Of a stretch of 64,000 nucleotides of DNA, positions 12,441 to 22,489 are shown piece after piece. The translations under genes and the position numbers were made by a program. The stretch lies in assembly GCA_947462335.1 (NCBI GenBank), contig OX381714.1, positions 56,155,800 to 56,219,799 on the forward strand, read 5' to 3'. Position 1 is the stretch's first letter. Every line of letters starts with the position of its first letter. Under the pieces are notes generated by a model. It was not told the origin of the DNA and did not search any database. It saw only the letters and a list, made by a program, of their open reading frames with translations. The DNA is from Harmothoe impar. Taxonomy: Eukaryota; Annelida; Polychaeta; Phyllodocida; Polynoidae.

Positions 12441-12889
12441 GCGTACTTATGTGAATATAAATCACAGTGACATGGCATAACACCTTACAAAATCATGTAA
12501 CATAAGTAAAAACTTCCATCGGAGATCAAGGCTTTAGACTTAATGGCTCCGCAAGAAAATCTTTGTCTTATGCACTTAAAACCCAAAGGTTTTGGTTGGA
12601 ACTTTTACCCAAAGGTTTCTGACTCCTCAATTCGAGTGTCAGCCGACATGGACTCTCCTCAAACTTACTGGGTTTGAGTTTCTTTGCAATAATGAATTCC
12701 AATGAGGAACATACTCTGTGTACCCGGGCCGGCATAGCGTCCGATCCAGATAGGGACCCAGAGACCATATAGTCTCATTAGAATTATCTATAGGAGATTA
12801 TAGTTTCATCTCCTGGTTAATCTTATGTAACTGCAACTCCCGGTGCAGGAGAGGGGATCAGATTGATCATCTCCTAACACACCTTTGTA

Positions 12890-13111
12890 GACTGCATCGC
12901 TGTACCATAGATGTAGTGGAGCAGAACTCCTGTCTACCCTATAGTACTTTCACCATACCACGAGACTGCATCACTGTACCATAGATGTAGTGGAGCAGAA
13001 CTCCTCTCTACCCTATAGTACTCTCACCATACCACGAGACTGCATCACTGTACCATAGATGTAGTGGAGCAGAACTCCTCTCTACCCTATAGTACTCTCA
13101 CCATACCACAT
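12890..13111. repeat. 74-bp tandem repeat in the gypsy 3' region
   Basis: GACTGCATC starts units at 12,890, 12,964 and 13,038. The three units are nearly identical, including GTAGTGGAGCAGAACTCCT. Non-coding. Confidence 0.9.
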
Positions 13112-13924
13112 AGTAAGTGGTATTATTATCGCAGTCCTCAAAGAAATCAGTAATCTCCGAGAAGCACTCATCGTCCTCTTATGACTGTTTTGTCAAGAAC
13201 GGAGTACTACTCATTCAGATCTACCAATTTTACCTTAAGAGACTTTACTTGATCAATTTAAACTATAAGATCAGACTACAAGGAGTAGAATTTATGCTCC
13301 CACATGGTAGTCATATCTTTTAACTATGTGTAATTGAATTATGTGGTTTGTGGTTAGGACAGTATAAGCAACCAATTCCAATTGCTTCTCTATCCTAATT
13401 TTCTCCACCAAGAGTTCTAAAGTATACAAAACATCTCTCAATTCGAGATCAGTTTTGAGTACTTCTGTCTCTTATTCCTTCTTCTTCATACGAGAGTGGA
13501 GATCAGCTTTCACTGCCTCCAACTCATGTTAGTTCAATTTTGATCTTTGGATTACACCCTACTAGGAAAATACAATTTCCCTGAGACTAAAGGCAAATTA
13601 TCAGTGAATGAAAAAGTGGCAGGAGAGCTCATCCTATCACCTCCCCAAAAAAACTGAATCATCACCAACAATCTCTAATGAGGGAGAAAACACCACATCC
13701 ATGTTTGCAACCATGAATGGTGGTAGATCCTCACTCTCATCGTTTAGTTTTACAATGTTTTTAAGAGTGCAAGGAGCGTTTGAGTTAACCTCCTAAGCAT
13801 TCATGCTGACATAAAACAAGTATTGCTGAACAATGCACTGGATGTATTCATGATATTCTGAATACAATAAATGTTGAAAAAAAATAATTTGGTGTTCCGG
13901 ACTTACTCCGGGGGAATGTTTCTT

Positions 13925-14375
13925 AGTTTTGGTTTCCTCACATTTAGGAATAGCATCTCCTCATTTCAACCATTCTGATTTCCTCACATTTAGGATTAGC
14001 ACCTCATTTCAACCATTCTGATTTCCTCATATTTAGGAGTAACATCTCCTCATCTCAACCATTCTGGTTCTCATATTTAGGATTAACATCTCCTCATTTC
14101 AACCATTCTGATTTTCATATTTAGGAGTAACATCTCCTCATCTCAACCATTCTGGTTCTCATATTTAGGATTAACATCTCCTCATTTCAACCATTCTGAT
14201 TTTCATATTTAGGAGTAACATCTCCTCATCTCAACCATTCTGATTTTCATATTTAGGAGTAACATCTCCTCATCTCAACCATTCTGGTTTTCTCATATTT
14301 AGGAGTAGCATCTCATTTAAACCCTTCTGGTTTCCTCATATTAAGGAGTAACATCTCCTGTCAACCACTCTTACA
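13925..14375. repeat. About 45-bp tandem repeat, roughly ten units
   Basis: Units carry TTTAGGAGTAACATCTCC followed by TCAACCATTCTGGTT with small variations. They lie just downstream of pol on the element strand. The regularity superficially resembles a CRISPR array but there are no conserved repeats separated by unique spacers. Confidence 0.85.
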
Positions 14376-14699
14376 CACCACTCCTTCCAATGATATAATA
14401 GGTTGGATTCTAGGGACAAATAACCCGACAATTACTAAGGTTTAGCCCACTACACAGATCACGGCATGTAAGTATCTTAAATAATTATTCTCATTCCAAA
14501 TACCGGGAATCCCAATGCCCTCTACTGAGTAAGCAGCACCCGTTCCTGCCACATCAATTTATACCAAGAATCCGGGTTTCTCGTTGTGTTTTCTCGACAA
14601 TCTGCACCAGCTGTTAACTTCCCGTGGTTCCTCGGATAAACCTCGGAGATCCGAACAAATTCGGACCTCCCGTCTGGCATATCCAGACCCCTTATCTGA

Positions 14700-15887
14700 C
14701 TAAGTAACAGCACCCCGGCCTGCTATGCGTGCACTTCTACACACAGGATCCGCGGGTACATCCGTTTTAGCACTAGGAGGAGTCTTCCCGACCCTCTCCT
14801 TAGCAGCTAACTTCTTCTGCTTCTTCTTTCTACTCTTAACCTTCTTAGCAGGCGCTGCTTTTGGGGTCTTTTTAGTAGACGTGGGTGCCACTTCAGGCTC
14901 TTTCCGCACCCACCTGGATTTAAGCAAAGGTACTTCTACCAAGGGTCCATCCTCATCGCCTGGTCGGCGACCCAGCCAAGGTTTCAGGCGGTCCACATGG
15001 CCAGCAACAATTTTGCCTCGGACATCTTTGAGTAACACAGTGACGTCAGATATCACTTTTGTTACCTCAAAGGGTCCATCCCATCCTTTAGAGATCTTTC
15101 CATGGACAGGTGGTTTCAATCTTACCACCTTCTGTCCTACCACATACTTCCGTTCCCTCAAGCCTGTATCATAACCAACCTTCTGATGAATAGCAGCTTT
15201 CTTCAAGTGCCCTCTCACCAATGCATAGCTTTCACGCAGTTCACGCCGGAGGGTCTCCGTAAATGCCACACGACATGGGAGATCCTTCCTCCGCAGAACA
15301 CTGCCAAAAACTAAATCAGCTGGCATGATGATCTCAGATCCGAACACTAGGCTATTAGGAGTGCAACCAGTGGATGCATGCACTGTACAATTGTAAGCAT
15401 GGGCTACATACTGAGAAAAGGTATCCCAGTCATCCTGCTTAGAATTAACTAACGTAGTCAGCCCCTGTATCAATGTGCGATTGAACCTCTCAACCATCCC
15501 ATCCGACTGCGGTCGATAGGGATTAGTGCGTGTCTTCACTATTGCCAACTCATCCATCATCCCTTGGAAGAGACGAGATTCAAACTCCCTGCCTTGGTCT
15601 GAATGCAGCATGAGGGGTGCACCAAATGTTAGGACCCACTCCTTAACCAGAGCTTGTGCACAAGTAAGCGCAGTATGATCTTTCATAGGAATTACCCGTA
15701 CAAACTTGGTATAGTAGTCTTGTACCACCATCATGCACACGTTGGAGTTTGGAGTTGTCTGGAAGCCAGTGATTATATCAATGGCTATCCTCGCAAATCT
15801 GACTCCGAACAGTTCTTGTCTGAGAGATGTTTTACCCTTCCAGGGCCCGGCTTTACCAGGCAACACGTCGGGCATTCCATCAACCAA
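14700..15887 (-). CDS. Gypsy integrase core and C-terminal region
   Basis: This frame holds the catalytic core of the integrase that inserts the cDNA into the host genome. The DDE triad is visible: D in DIITGF, D in HSDQG and E in GMVERFNR. It is followed by a GPF-type module (GWDGPFEVTKV) and a lysine-rich tail likely to act as a nuclear localisation signal. There is no chromodomain. It overlaps the end of the protease-RT frame and lies -1 to it, with the break near 15,830-15,860 between the zinc-binding CPTC and the core. The listed first codon is not a true start: the core should be continuous with pol. Either a 1-base indel or a second recoding event is needed; no canonical slippery heptamer was found here. 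Confidence 0.85.
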   Translation of the reverse strand: MVDGMPDVLPGKAGPWKGKTSLRQELFGVRFARIAIDIITGFQTTPNSNVCMMVVQDYYTKFVRVIPMKDHTALTCAQALVKEWVLTFGAPLMLHSDQGREFESRLFQGMMDELAIVKTRTNPYRPQSDGMVERFNRTLIQGLTTLVNSKQDDWDTFSQYVAHAYNCTVHASTGCTPNSLVFGSEIIMPADLVFGSVLRRKDLPCRVAFTETLRRELRESYALVRGHLKKAAIHQKVGYDTGLRERKYVVGQKVVRLKPPVHGKISKGWDGPFEVTKVISDVTVLLKDVRGKIVAGHVDRLKPWLGRRPGDEDGPLVEVPLLKSRWVRKEPEVAPTSTKKTPKAAPAKKVKSRKKKQKKLAAKERVGKTPPSAKTDVPADPVCRSARIAGRGAVT

Positions 15888-18800
15888 CGTATTACATCCT
15901 TAGACATCCCAGGCCAGTAATATCTCCTCGCTAGTTTGTCCAAAGTCCGTTTCCTGCCAAAATGAGCGGAAGTCTGATGACCATGGAAAAACTCGAATAC
16001 TTCCCATCTCAGAGAAGCTGGCAAGACTATCTGTAGCCTCCTCCTGGCTTTGCCTTCAAGAGTTTTCCATCTACACAATAGGCCGTCTCGCACTACCAAC
16101 TGCGACCATTGGCCCACTAAGTTCCTCACTTCCACACACTCTAATGACAGAGCAGGTCTGACGGGACGAGCAGCTCTCTCCAGGATCAGATTCCGTATCA
16201 TATTGATACCTTCGTCCTCCTGCTGAGCTTCAAGTATGGACTCCGCCGACCAGAACACCAAGTTCTCTTCCCAGGCTGGATCAAAATTCATTATTGGAGC
16301 CACCAACGCGTTATGTATGCCACAGTCTTCACAGTCCATCCTTGCACATCTTCGGATTGGTCTCCTAGACAAGCAATCCGCATTTACGTGCTTCACTCCG
16401 CTCCGATGCTGAATCTGGGTATTCTCTATTCCCAATTCAGACAACGCGGAGATCCATCTACCCATCATCCCATCTGCCTCCTTGAAATTAAGGAGCCATC
16501 TCAAGGATGAATGGTCTGTACGCAGAATGAAATTCCCACCATACAAATAATGGCGGAATTTCTTCGTGTATACTACTATGGCCAACAACTCTCTCTTGGT
16601 GGTGCAATAATTGCGTTGAGTTTTACTCAAGCTGTTGCTAGCAAATGCCAAGGGCACTTCCTTCCCCTCCTGTACTTGGGATAAGACAGCGCCTATGCTG
16701 TCGTTGCTAGCGTCGGTGTCTAGGATGAACTGATCACCCTCAGTAGGATAGCTCAGCACAGGAGTTACCGTAAATAACTCCTTCAGCTTCTGAAAAGCCT
16801 GTCCAGCTGATTCCGTCCAAATAAACGGTGGTAGCTTCAACATTCCTTTCCTTTTTCCTACTACTAGCGCCTGTAAAGGAGCCGACACCTCAGCAAATCC
16901 GGGAATGAAATCGCGGTAGTATGAGCAAAAACCCAAAAACGATCTTACTTCCTTCTGATCTTTTGGCGTTGCCCAACTCGCTACTGCCTCTAATTTCCCT
17001 GGATCCGCCGAAATACCTGTGCCACTGACAATTCGGCCCAGATATTCCACTGATTGCCTGAAGAACTTGCATTTCTTAGCTTTCAGTCTCAGGTTATAGG
17101 ATCTCAGTCGATCCATCACCATGGTCAAATTTGATAGACACTCTTCCCGAGTTTTCCCGAAAACTATGATGTCGTCCAGATATACCAGACAGTTTTTCCA
17201 CAACAATCCCCTTAGCATTGTCTCCATCATATTCTCGAAAGTAGCCGGAGCATTGCACAAGCCAAACGGCATCACATTGAACTCAAACAACCCCCTGTGG
17301 GTTGTGAACGCTGTCTTTTCCTTATCCTCTGGGTGCATCCCAATCTGCCAGTACCCTGACTGGAGATCTAAGGTACTAAACCAGTGATTGCCTCCCAAGG
17401 AATCCAGACTTTCGTCAATGCGTGGCAAGGGGTAGGCATTCTTCCTCGTAATCCCATTTAGTCTCCTGTAATCTATACAGAATCGACAGGTGCCATCCTT
17501 TTTGGTAACCATTACCACCGGACTAGCCCATGGACTATCTGAGGGCCTTATTATCCCATCCCCTAACATCTTGTCCACCTCATCCTCCAATGCCTGTTTC
17601 TTAGACAAAGGCAGGCGCCGGTAAGGCAAGCGTAACGGCGGGCTAGAACCGGTGTCTATCCGATGAGTTACTCGGTCGGTTCTACCCAACTGCTCTCCTG
17701 GAGCAGAGAACAAGTCTGCATTCTCACACAACAACTGAGCCAGACTCCCTTTGTCCTCTTCCTTCTCCAGGTGGCTATCTGTCACTAATGGTAAGAGATG
17801 CAGTGGTAATCCATAGCCTTCCTTCCTATCCTGCTCTCCAGTGTCTTGTAACACCACTGGCATAGCGGATGGATCCAAAGCTCCTAATTCCACTGCCCTC
17901 TTTGCTGCTAACTCCACCTCTGGTGAGTCAGCTCTTCCTACCACATCAGCATATGTTACGTCCCCAAAGGTCGTCCCTTTTTCCAGGTACACATCCTGAA
18001 AAGTCATATTACTGACTGGCACTACTGTTCGTCTTGAACTCTGTACCAGGGTACAAGTTGAAGTCAGACCAAGCTTCCGAAGCTGCTCATTGTCTGGCTC
18101 AACCACACCCATGCGATTGAATTCCACATCTCGGCTATATACAACTACATTGCATACATGGCGAGGAGGAATTCTGACTGTCTGAGCAACGGAAGAGACG
18201 CCTGAAATCCTTCGAAGGACACAACTAACTCTCAATTCAGATGGAAACTTTATCACCACTTCACCAGTGACACTGTCCAATCCTACTCCATAGAGAGCAC
18301 AAAAATCCATCCCAAGGATTCCCTGATCCGTTATCTCAGCCACAATCGGGGATATGACGAAAGATGTCCCATTCGTCACCAGTGATAGCACTTGTTTGCC
18401 ATATGTCTGCATATGAGATCCATCCGCAGTCCGAACCCGATCCCCCCTGAAAGGTTTATCAGGCAGGTCTGCAAACGTGCGGAAGAAATCCCTACCGATC
18501 ATGGAGTGGCTTGCCCCAGTATCAATAAGAAATTCTGCCGAACGCCCATGAATCTTTACAGGCAAGTACCAGCGCCTTCCCTTTAAAGGGGAGGGCATGT
18601 CTGCAAAGCGTTGGAAATCCCCATTACCGCCCAGATCAAAACCACGTCTCTGTAGAAATTCCACTACAGGATCCTCTGGGTTGAGTTGCATGTCACAAAC
18701 CTTGTGCACCATACCTGCCAACTCATTTTCACAAGCAGCGTCAGGGGGTGCTACCTCCCCAATGCCTATCTCGCTTGGTTCCTGGGGCCCCGTCTCATCC

Positions 18801-18930
18801 TGTTGGCGTCCCAACCCGGATGCGGCCTTACCCAGCGTTAACAGTAATGATTCTTCCTCAACTAAGCAGGGGCTAGTACCCTTAACGACACAAGTTGGGG
18901 CTGTTGTTTTGTCATCAACAACAGCCCTTT
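15785..18930 (-). CDS. Gypsy pol: protease, RT, RNase H, integrase N-terminus
   Basis: The frame is open from the gag stop at 18,931 downwards, so it is made by frameshift as a Gag-Pol fusion and does not need its own ATG. Domains in order: aspartic protease with DTGA (about 18,520), reverse transcriptase with YLDD (about 17,170-17,181), RNase H with DTDAS (about 16,710), and the integrase zinc finger with HGHQTSAHF (about 15,970) and CPTC. The enzyme set processes the polyprotein, makes cDNA and integrates it. The frame ends soon after CPTC because of the break described for the integrase core. RT-RNaseH-IN order identifies Ty3/gypsy. No clade was assigned. Confidence 0.92.
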
Positions 18931-18940
18931 TCAGTTTTCC
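18898..18940 (-). promoter_or_regulatory. -1 ribosomal frameshift signal between gag and pol
   Basis: On the element strand the heptamer G GAA AAC (18,940-18,934) sits directly before the gag stop TGA (18,933-18,931). Six bases after the heptamer there is a perfect 11-bp stem, GGGCTGTTGTT paired with AACAACAGCCC, with an 8-base loop (18,927-18,898). pol is open in the -1 frame. The spacing and stem fit known -1 frameshift sites. The heptamer is near but not exactly X XXY YYZ because the first triplet is GGA. Confidence 0.8.
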
Positions 18941-20823
18941 GGCGGTGGTGGGGCGGAATTGGAAGCAGGCCCATCTTTTTGCTCTCTCAAGACAATCTCT
19001 GTCTCAGGACCTTCTGTCCCACACTGTTTAGCAAAATGCCCTCGCTTCCCACACCTATGGCATACAGAATCCTTACTAGACTTCGCCTTTTTAGGATTTG
19101 TCTTCTCACCCCATTCAGCTCTACCCACTCGCTTCATGACCCTTTTGATCATGGACTCCATTTTCTTGTCAAGTAGTAACTCCTCTACCATACTAGTAGA
19201 CTCTTCTACATCTGACTTGGAATGGGGTGTATGTGCTGCCACCTCTTGTGACTCAGAAGCAACTTGACCCTCACTTAATACACAGGGTCTATATGCTCCC
19301 TCTGGTGTCACACTGACAGTTCGCAACAGCTTTCTCTTCAACACACAGTCCCCAGTGAGATCAATGATGTCTGCTAGTGACATCTTTGTCTTCCACTGGG
19401 ATCTTACTTCAGCCCGTAAGACATTGTCTTCCAACCCATCGATGTATATCTTCCCTAGTTTCCTCACTAACCAGGGATCGCTCGGTGAAAAAGACTCAAA
19501 TGCCTCCCTAGCCAAAACCCAAAGCGCCATGCCAAACTGTCGGTGTCCTTCACCCTTTCGTTGCACACGGGCCTCCAACTCAGCCTCTTGGTCGGTTCCC
19601 GATTCAGAACCTAGAACCCAAGCTGCACATACGACTAGGCCTTCATATGTGCCATCGCCGTCGAGTTCGAAGGCGGTGAGAGCGGCGTCACCAGGACCAT
19701 CACGCAGACACCATGCCAAGGAGGCCAGGCATTCCTCGCCGGCCCATCCATTATTACGCATGTCTGCAGCGAAGCGAACAAACCACCTTCTCCATGGAAT
19801 CATACCATCAAATAGCTTCAGCTCATTTGCTCGTCTCTTAACCGGCGTCACACCTGAACTCACAGGTCTCCTTGCCACTGCTAAGGACCATTCCACAGAT
19901 CTACTGTTCCCAACTTCACTATGCACAGCATCAATCCCCATTGCCCTGATAGCAGGGTTAGATTGATACACCAGTTCCTCAGACATAGACATCTTTCTAT
20001 GTTGCCCTTCTGGTGGGGTCACACCCATACTGTGCTGCGTCCCATCATGACCCGCTAAACTACAAAGGGTTTCCTCTAACCCTTCCTTCCATTCAACTAT
20101 CTTACAAGGAGCTTCTCCTTCATCCTGTTCCCTTCTAAGTCCGAGTGTCATGGCACTATCCATTATAACCTTGCTCCCATCTGGTTGTCTCTTAACCCCT
20201 GGAGCCTCAGATTCCGGGTTTTCAATTACACTTGGCATCACCCTGAAAGTAACCCGGTCCTTAGGATCCACAGCCGGAGTCTCATTCCCCATCTCCTTGC
20301 CTACCTCCCCTCCGGGAGTAGGAAGAGAATCAGTTTGAGCCTCCCTCCCTGTATCACCACTGACCGCCATCAATTCAGATGTGCCCTCCACGTGTAACTC
20401 TACTGACCCTAAAACCGACTGTGTCATGACCAGCTCGCCGTGTGTTACCTCCTGCGCACTACCCGGATAAACTCGGGAGAGATCGGCACGACCCGGAGAA
20501 AGCCGGGAAGCAGCCTCGGCTAACTCCCGCTTCTCACCGGCGCCCAGTGTAGTATCCACTACCACTCCCTGAGTTACCTCCTGCGCACTACTCGGATAAA
20601 CTCGGGAGAAACCGGCACGACCCGGAGAAAGCCGGGAAGCAGCCTCGGCTAACTCCCGCTTCTCACCGGCGCCCAGTGTAGTATCCACTACCACTCCCTG
20701 AGTTACCCCATCAACCTTGTAGTTTGGCCTCATGGCCAGAGGGAGTTCCAGTGCCCCCAAGTCTATCTCTAGACCGGGCCCACCTTCAGAAGGCTCACCT
20801 CTACCAATCCCAACAACTACCAT
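18931..20823 (-). CDS. Gypsy gag polyprotein
   Basis: The structural protein that forms the virus-like particle. The start is taken as ATG at 20,823-20,821, not the upstream GTG, because a strong splice acceptor lies directly before that ATG. About 630 residues. The N half is low-complexity and carries a 43-residue duplication. A retrotransposon Gag-like helical region with GHRQFGMALW and DPWLVRKLGK lies in the middle. Near the C-terminus is a CCHC zinc knuckle, CHRCGKRGHFAKQC, for RNA packaging. The frame ends in PPPPEN and TGA at the frameshift site. Confidence 0.85.
   Translation of the reverse strand: MVVVGIGRGEPSEGGPGLEIDLGALELPLAMRPNYKVDGVTQGVVVDTTLGAGEKRELAEAASRLSPGRAGFSRVYPSSAQEVTQGVVVDTTLGAGEKRELAEAASRLSPGRADLSRVYPGSAQEVTHGELVMTQSVLGSVELHVEGTSELMAVSGDTGREAQTDSLPTPGGEVGKEMGNETPAVDPKDRVTFRVMPSVIENPESEAPGVKRQPDGSKVIMDSAMTLGLRREQDEGEAPCKIVEWKEGLEETLCSLAGHDGTQHSMGVTPPEGQHRKMSMSEELVYQSNPAIRAMGIDAVHSEVGNSRSVEWSLAVARRPVSSGVTPVKRRANELKLFDGMIPWRRWFVRFAADMRNNGWAGEECLASLAWCLRDGPGDAALTAFELDGDGTYEGLVVCAAWVLGSESGTDQEAELEARVQRKGEGHRQFGMALWVLAREAFESFSPSDPWLVRKLGKIYIDGLEDNVLRAEVRSQWKTKMSLADIIDLTGDCVLKRKLLRTVSVTPEGAYRPCVLSEGQVASESQEVAAHTPHSKSDVEESTSMVEELLLDKKMESMIKRVMKRVGRAEWGEKTNPKKAKSSKDSVCHRCGKRGHFAKQCGTEGPETEIVLREQKDGPASNSAPPPPEN
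20444..20701 (-). repeat. 129-bp duplication inside gag
   Basis: Two in-frame 129-bp units begin at 20,444 and 20,573 on the plus strand. Each encodes a 43-residue segment with VVVDTTLGAGEKRELAEAAS. The units differ at a few positions, such as GFSRVYPSS against DLSRVYPGS. Length is a multiple of three so gag stays open. Confidence 0.9.
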
Positions 20824-20824
20824 C

Positions 20825-21231
20825 CTGAAAAAACAAAATAACCACACACTTTTCACCTATGGAACCTTACTCCTACTAGATAGTCACACACAAAAGCAAT
20901 TGATATATCAAACTCTGTCCTTACCAAACCTATAGAATAAAATTCCTATAATACCTATGTATATGTATAGACCACACAGTGTTCAGGGTCCACGTAAACA
21001 CTTCAGATTACGTGTCCCTACCAATCAATGTATCACCTGATACGGTCACAGTCTAGTGAACACAATCACAGACCCTGTAGGGTGAGTTGCACTATAGGCC
21101 TACTTGCCAACTTCACGGTGCACTGCCAACAATTCCCTACCAGTCTATACCTACAGGAACTATCCTTAAAATTCCAAAGTTAGTAGCTTGACCTATACCC
21201 CAACCAGAAAAAATACAAATTTTATACTTAC
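20825..21231 (-). other. Predicted 5' leader intron of the gypsy element
   Basis: On the element strand a perfect donor TTAG/GTAAGT lies seven bases past the primer site (intron starts at 21,231). A strong acceptor, TTTTGTTTTTTCAG/G, ends at 20,825, one base before the gag ATG. Splicing would remove 407 bases of leader with several short frames and place the ATG close to the cap-proximal exon. Predicted from signals only; no transcript evidence. Confidence 0.65.
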
Positions 21232-21238
21232 CTAAATT

Positions 21239-21251
21239 GGTCACGGCACCA
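21239..21251 (-). other. Primer binding site
   Basis: On the element strand TGGTGCCGTGACC starts one base after the 5' LTR. TGG pairs with the CCA end of a tRNA. The particular tRNA was not identified. Confidence 0.75.
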
Positions 21252-21252
21252 G

Positions 21253-21915
21253 TGTAACTGGTTCAGGATACAGGGATTGTATTCTGAGCCAACAGATTCG
21301 AAGAATAGGTTGTATTAATTATATTTCTTTATTTCAATAGATCAAGCACAGTTACAGAATGAGATATATTCTCAGGTCTTATTACTTCAGTTCACTCCCC
21401 ACTCCCATACTCATGTATGCCTCAGAACCCCACTTCTACAGGAATGGGGGATAGGGGTTCTATAGTTGGGGCTATGCTGGCTTCATACAGAAAGGTTCCT
21501 CCAACAGTTCCCACTCCAGCATGGGAGTTGGGAAGGTGGAGAGTATACCTGTCACAGCATTCTCCAGGACTTGGAGACATCTGTGACAGCAACCAACCTG
21601 TAGGGAGCCCAGCTCCAACAGTGGGACTACAGCAGGGATCTAGGACCCACTGCTGTGTAGCACTCTATGGACTGGCATGAGCCAGCCTCAAGGAATACCT
21701 TGCTGGTGTCCTGGCAGGCAGGCCTTATATACCTGCCCCTAGTCAAGGTTCAGTGGGCACAAATCCGGGAGTCCCAGGCACCCAGCACCACCAGCAGCAG
21801 GTGGGAGGGGGGCCTGTACCCAGTGACCGCGGGACCTTGCCGGGAAACTTCGGGTAACCGGGCGGGAGCCCCGGCAGCCGGCGTGAGGGTGAGAGGAGTA
21901 AGGCGGATCACTACA
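21253..21915 (-). promoter_or_regulatory. 5' LTR of the gypsy element
   Basis: 663 bp, apparently identical to the LTR at 10,234-10,896. On the element strand GGTATATAA (21,733-21,725) is a good TATA box, which puts the transcription start near 21,700. AATAAA at 21,333-21,328 would be the polyadenylation signal. Transcription would run antisense to P450 copy A. Confidence 0.9.
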
Positions 21916-22198
21916 CTAGGGCCCTTTCAATCTCATAGTCCATATATAGTTCATAATGAATCACAGTACGGCTGCCAATGATGATATATTGTACATTATA
22001 AGCTGGGCATTGGGCCACAGCAGTGGATAGTAGACAAACCCACGGAAATTGTTAAATAGTTTTATAAAGACAATAGAACACTCTTTCTTCACATCTCGAC
22101 TCCCTGTAATTTTATAATGCACTCTGGTCCCGAGTCTTATAAAGGCTTAGAACCATTGTGCATTATTATATTAGAGCGACAGAGAGTCTCGACGTTTA

Positions 22199-22489
22199 GG
22201 CCAAAAAAAAAAAAAGGTGTGTTTCAGGTTACATGGTCTGAAAATCTAGGGTAGGTAGGTCGGATTTTTTTTTTTTTTACTTTGGCCTGAAAAGTACCTA
22301 GAAATTGACTCGCGAACTTTAATGCTGACTCGCCGACGACCGCCTCGACTCGTGAATTATCAGAACAACTCTTAAATTGCCCTAAAATGACCTAAAGTAT
22401 AAATATTTTTTCAAAATTGGATAAAATTTCTAGGGTCAGCCCTGTTTTTCTAGGTAGGGTCGGGTAACCTGAAACACACCTTTTTGGCC
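22199..22489. mobile_element. MITE with GGCC...GGTGTGTTTCAGG termini
   Basis: GGCCAAAA..GGTGTGTTTCAGGTTAC at the left returns inverted as GTAACCTGAAACACACC..GGCC at the right. A 3-bp TTA duplication flanks it (22,196-22,198 and 22,490-22,492). The middle contains a second partial inverted match around CTAGG.TAGG.TCGG. Lies in intron 2 of copy A. Confidence 0.8.

Larger units (their letters stand above)
10234..21915 (-). mobile_element. Full-length Ty3/gypsy LTR retrotransposon
   Basis: The element is 11,682 bp, runs on the minus strand and sits in intron 2 of P450 copy A. It is bounded by two 663-bp LTRs with TG...CA ends and a 4-bp CTAG target duplication (10,230-10,233 and 21,916-21,919). 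In element order it has LTR, primer site, leader intron, gag, -1 frameshift, protease, reverse transcriptase, RNase H, integrase with GPF module, a 3.8 kb repeat-rich region without an env-like frame, polypurine tract, LTR. RT before integrase defines Metaviridae. Identical-looking LTRs imply recent insertion. One frame break in integrase argues that this copy, or this assembly, is defective. Confidence 0.95.

Noticed and set aside
13925..14375. CRISPR-like regular array
   Set aside because: Units of about 45 bp run head to tail with no unique spacers, inside a eukaryotic retrotransposon.
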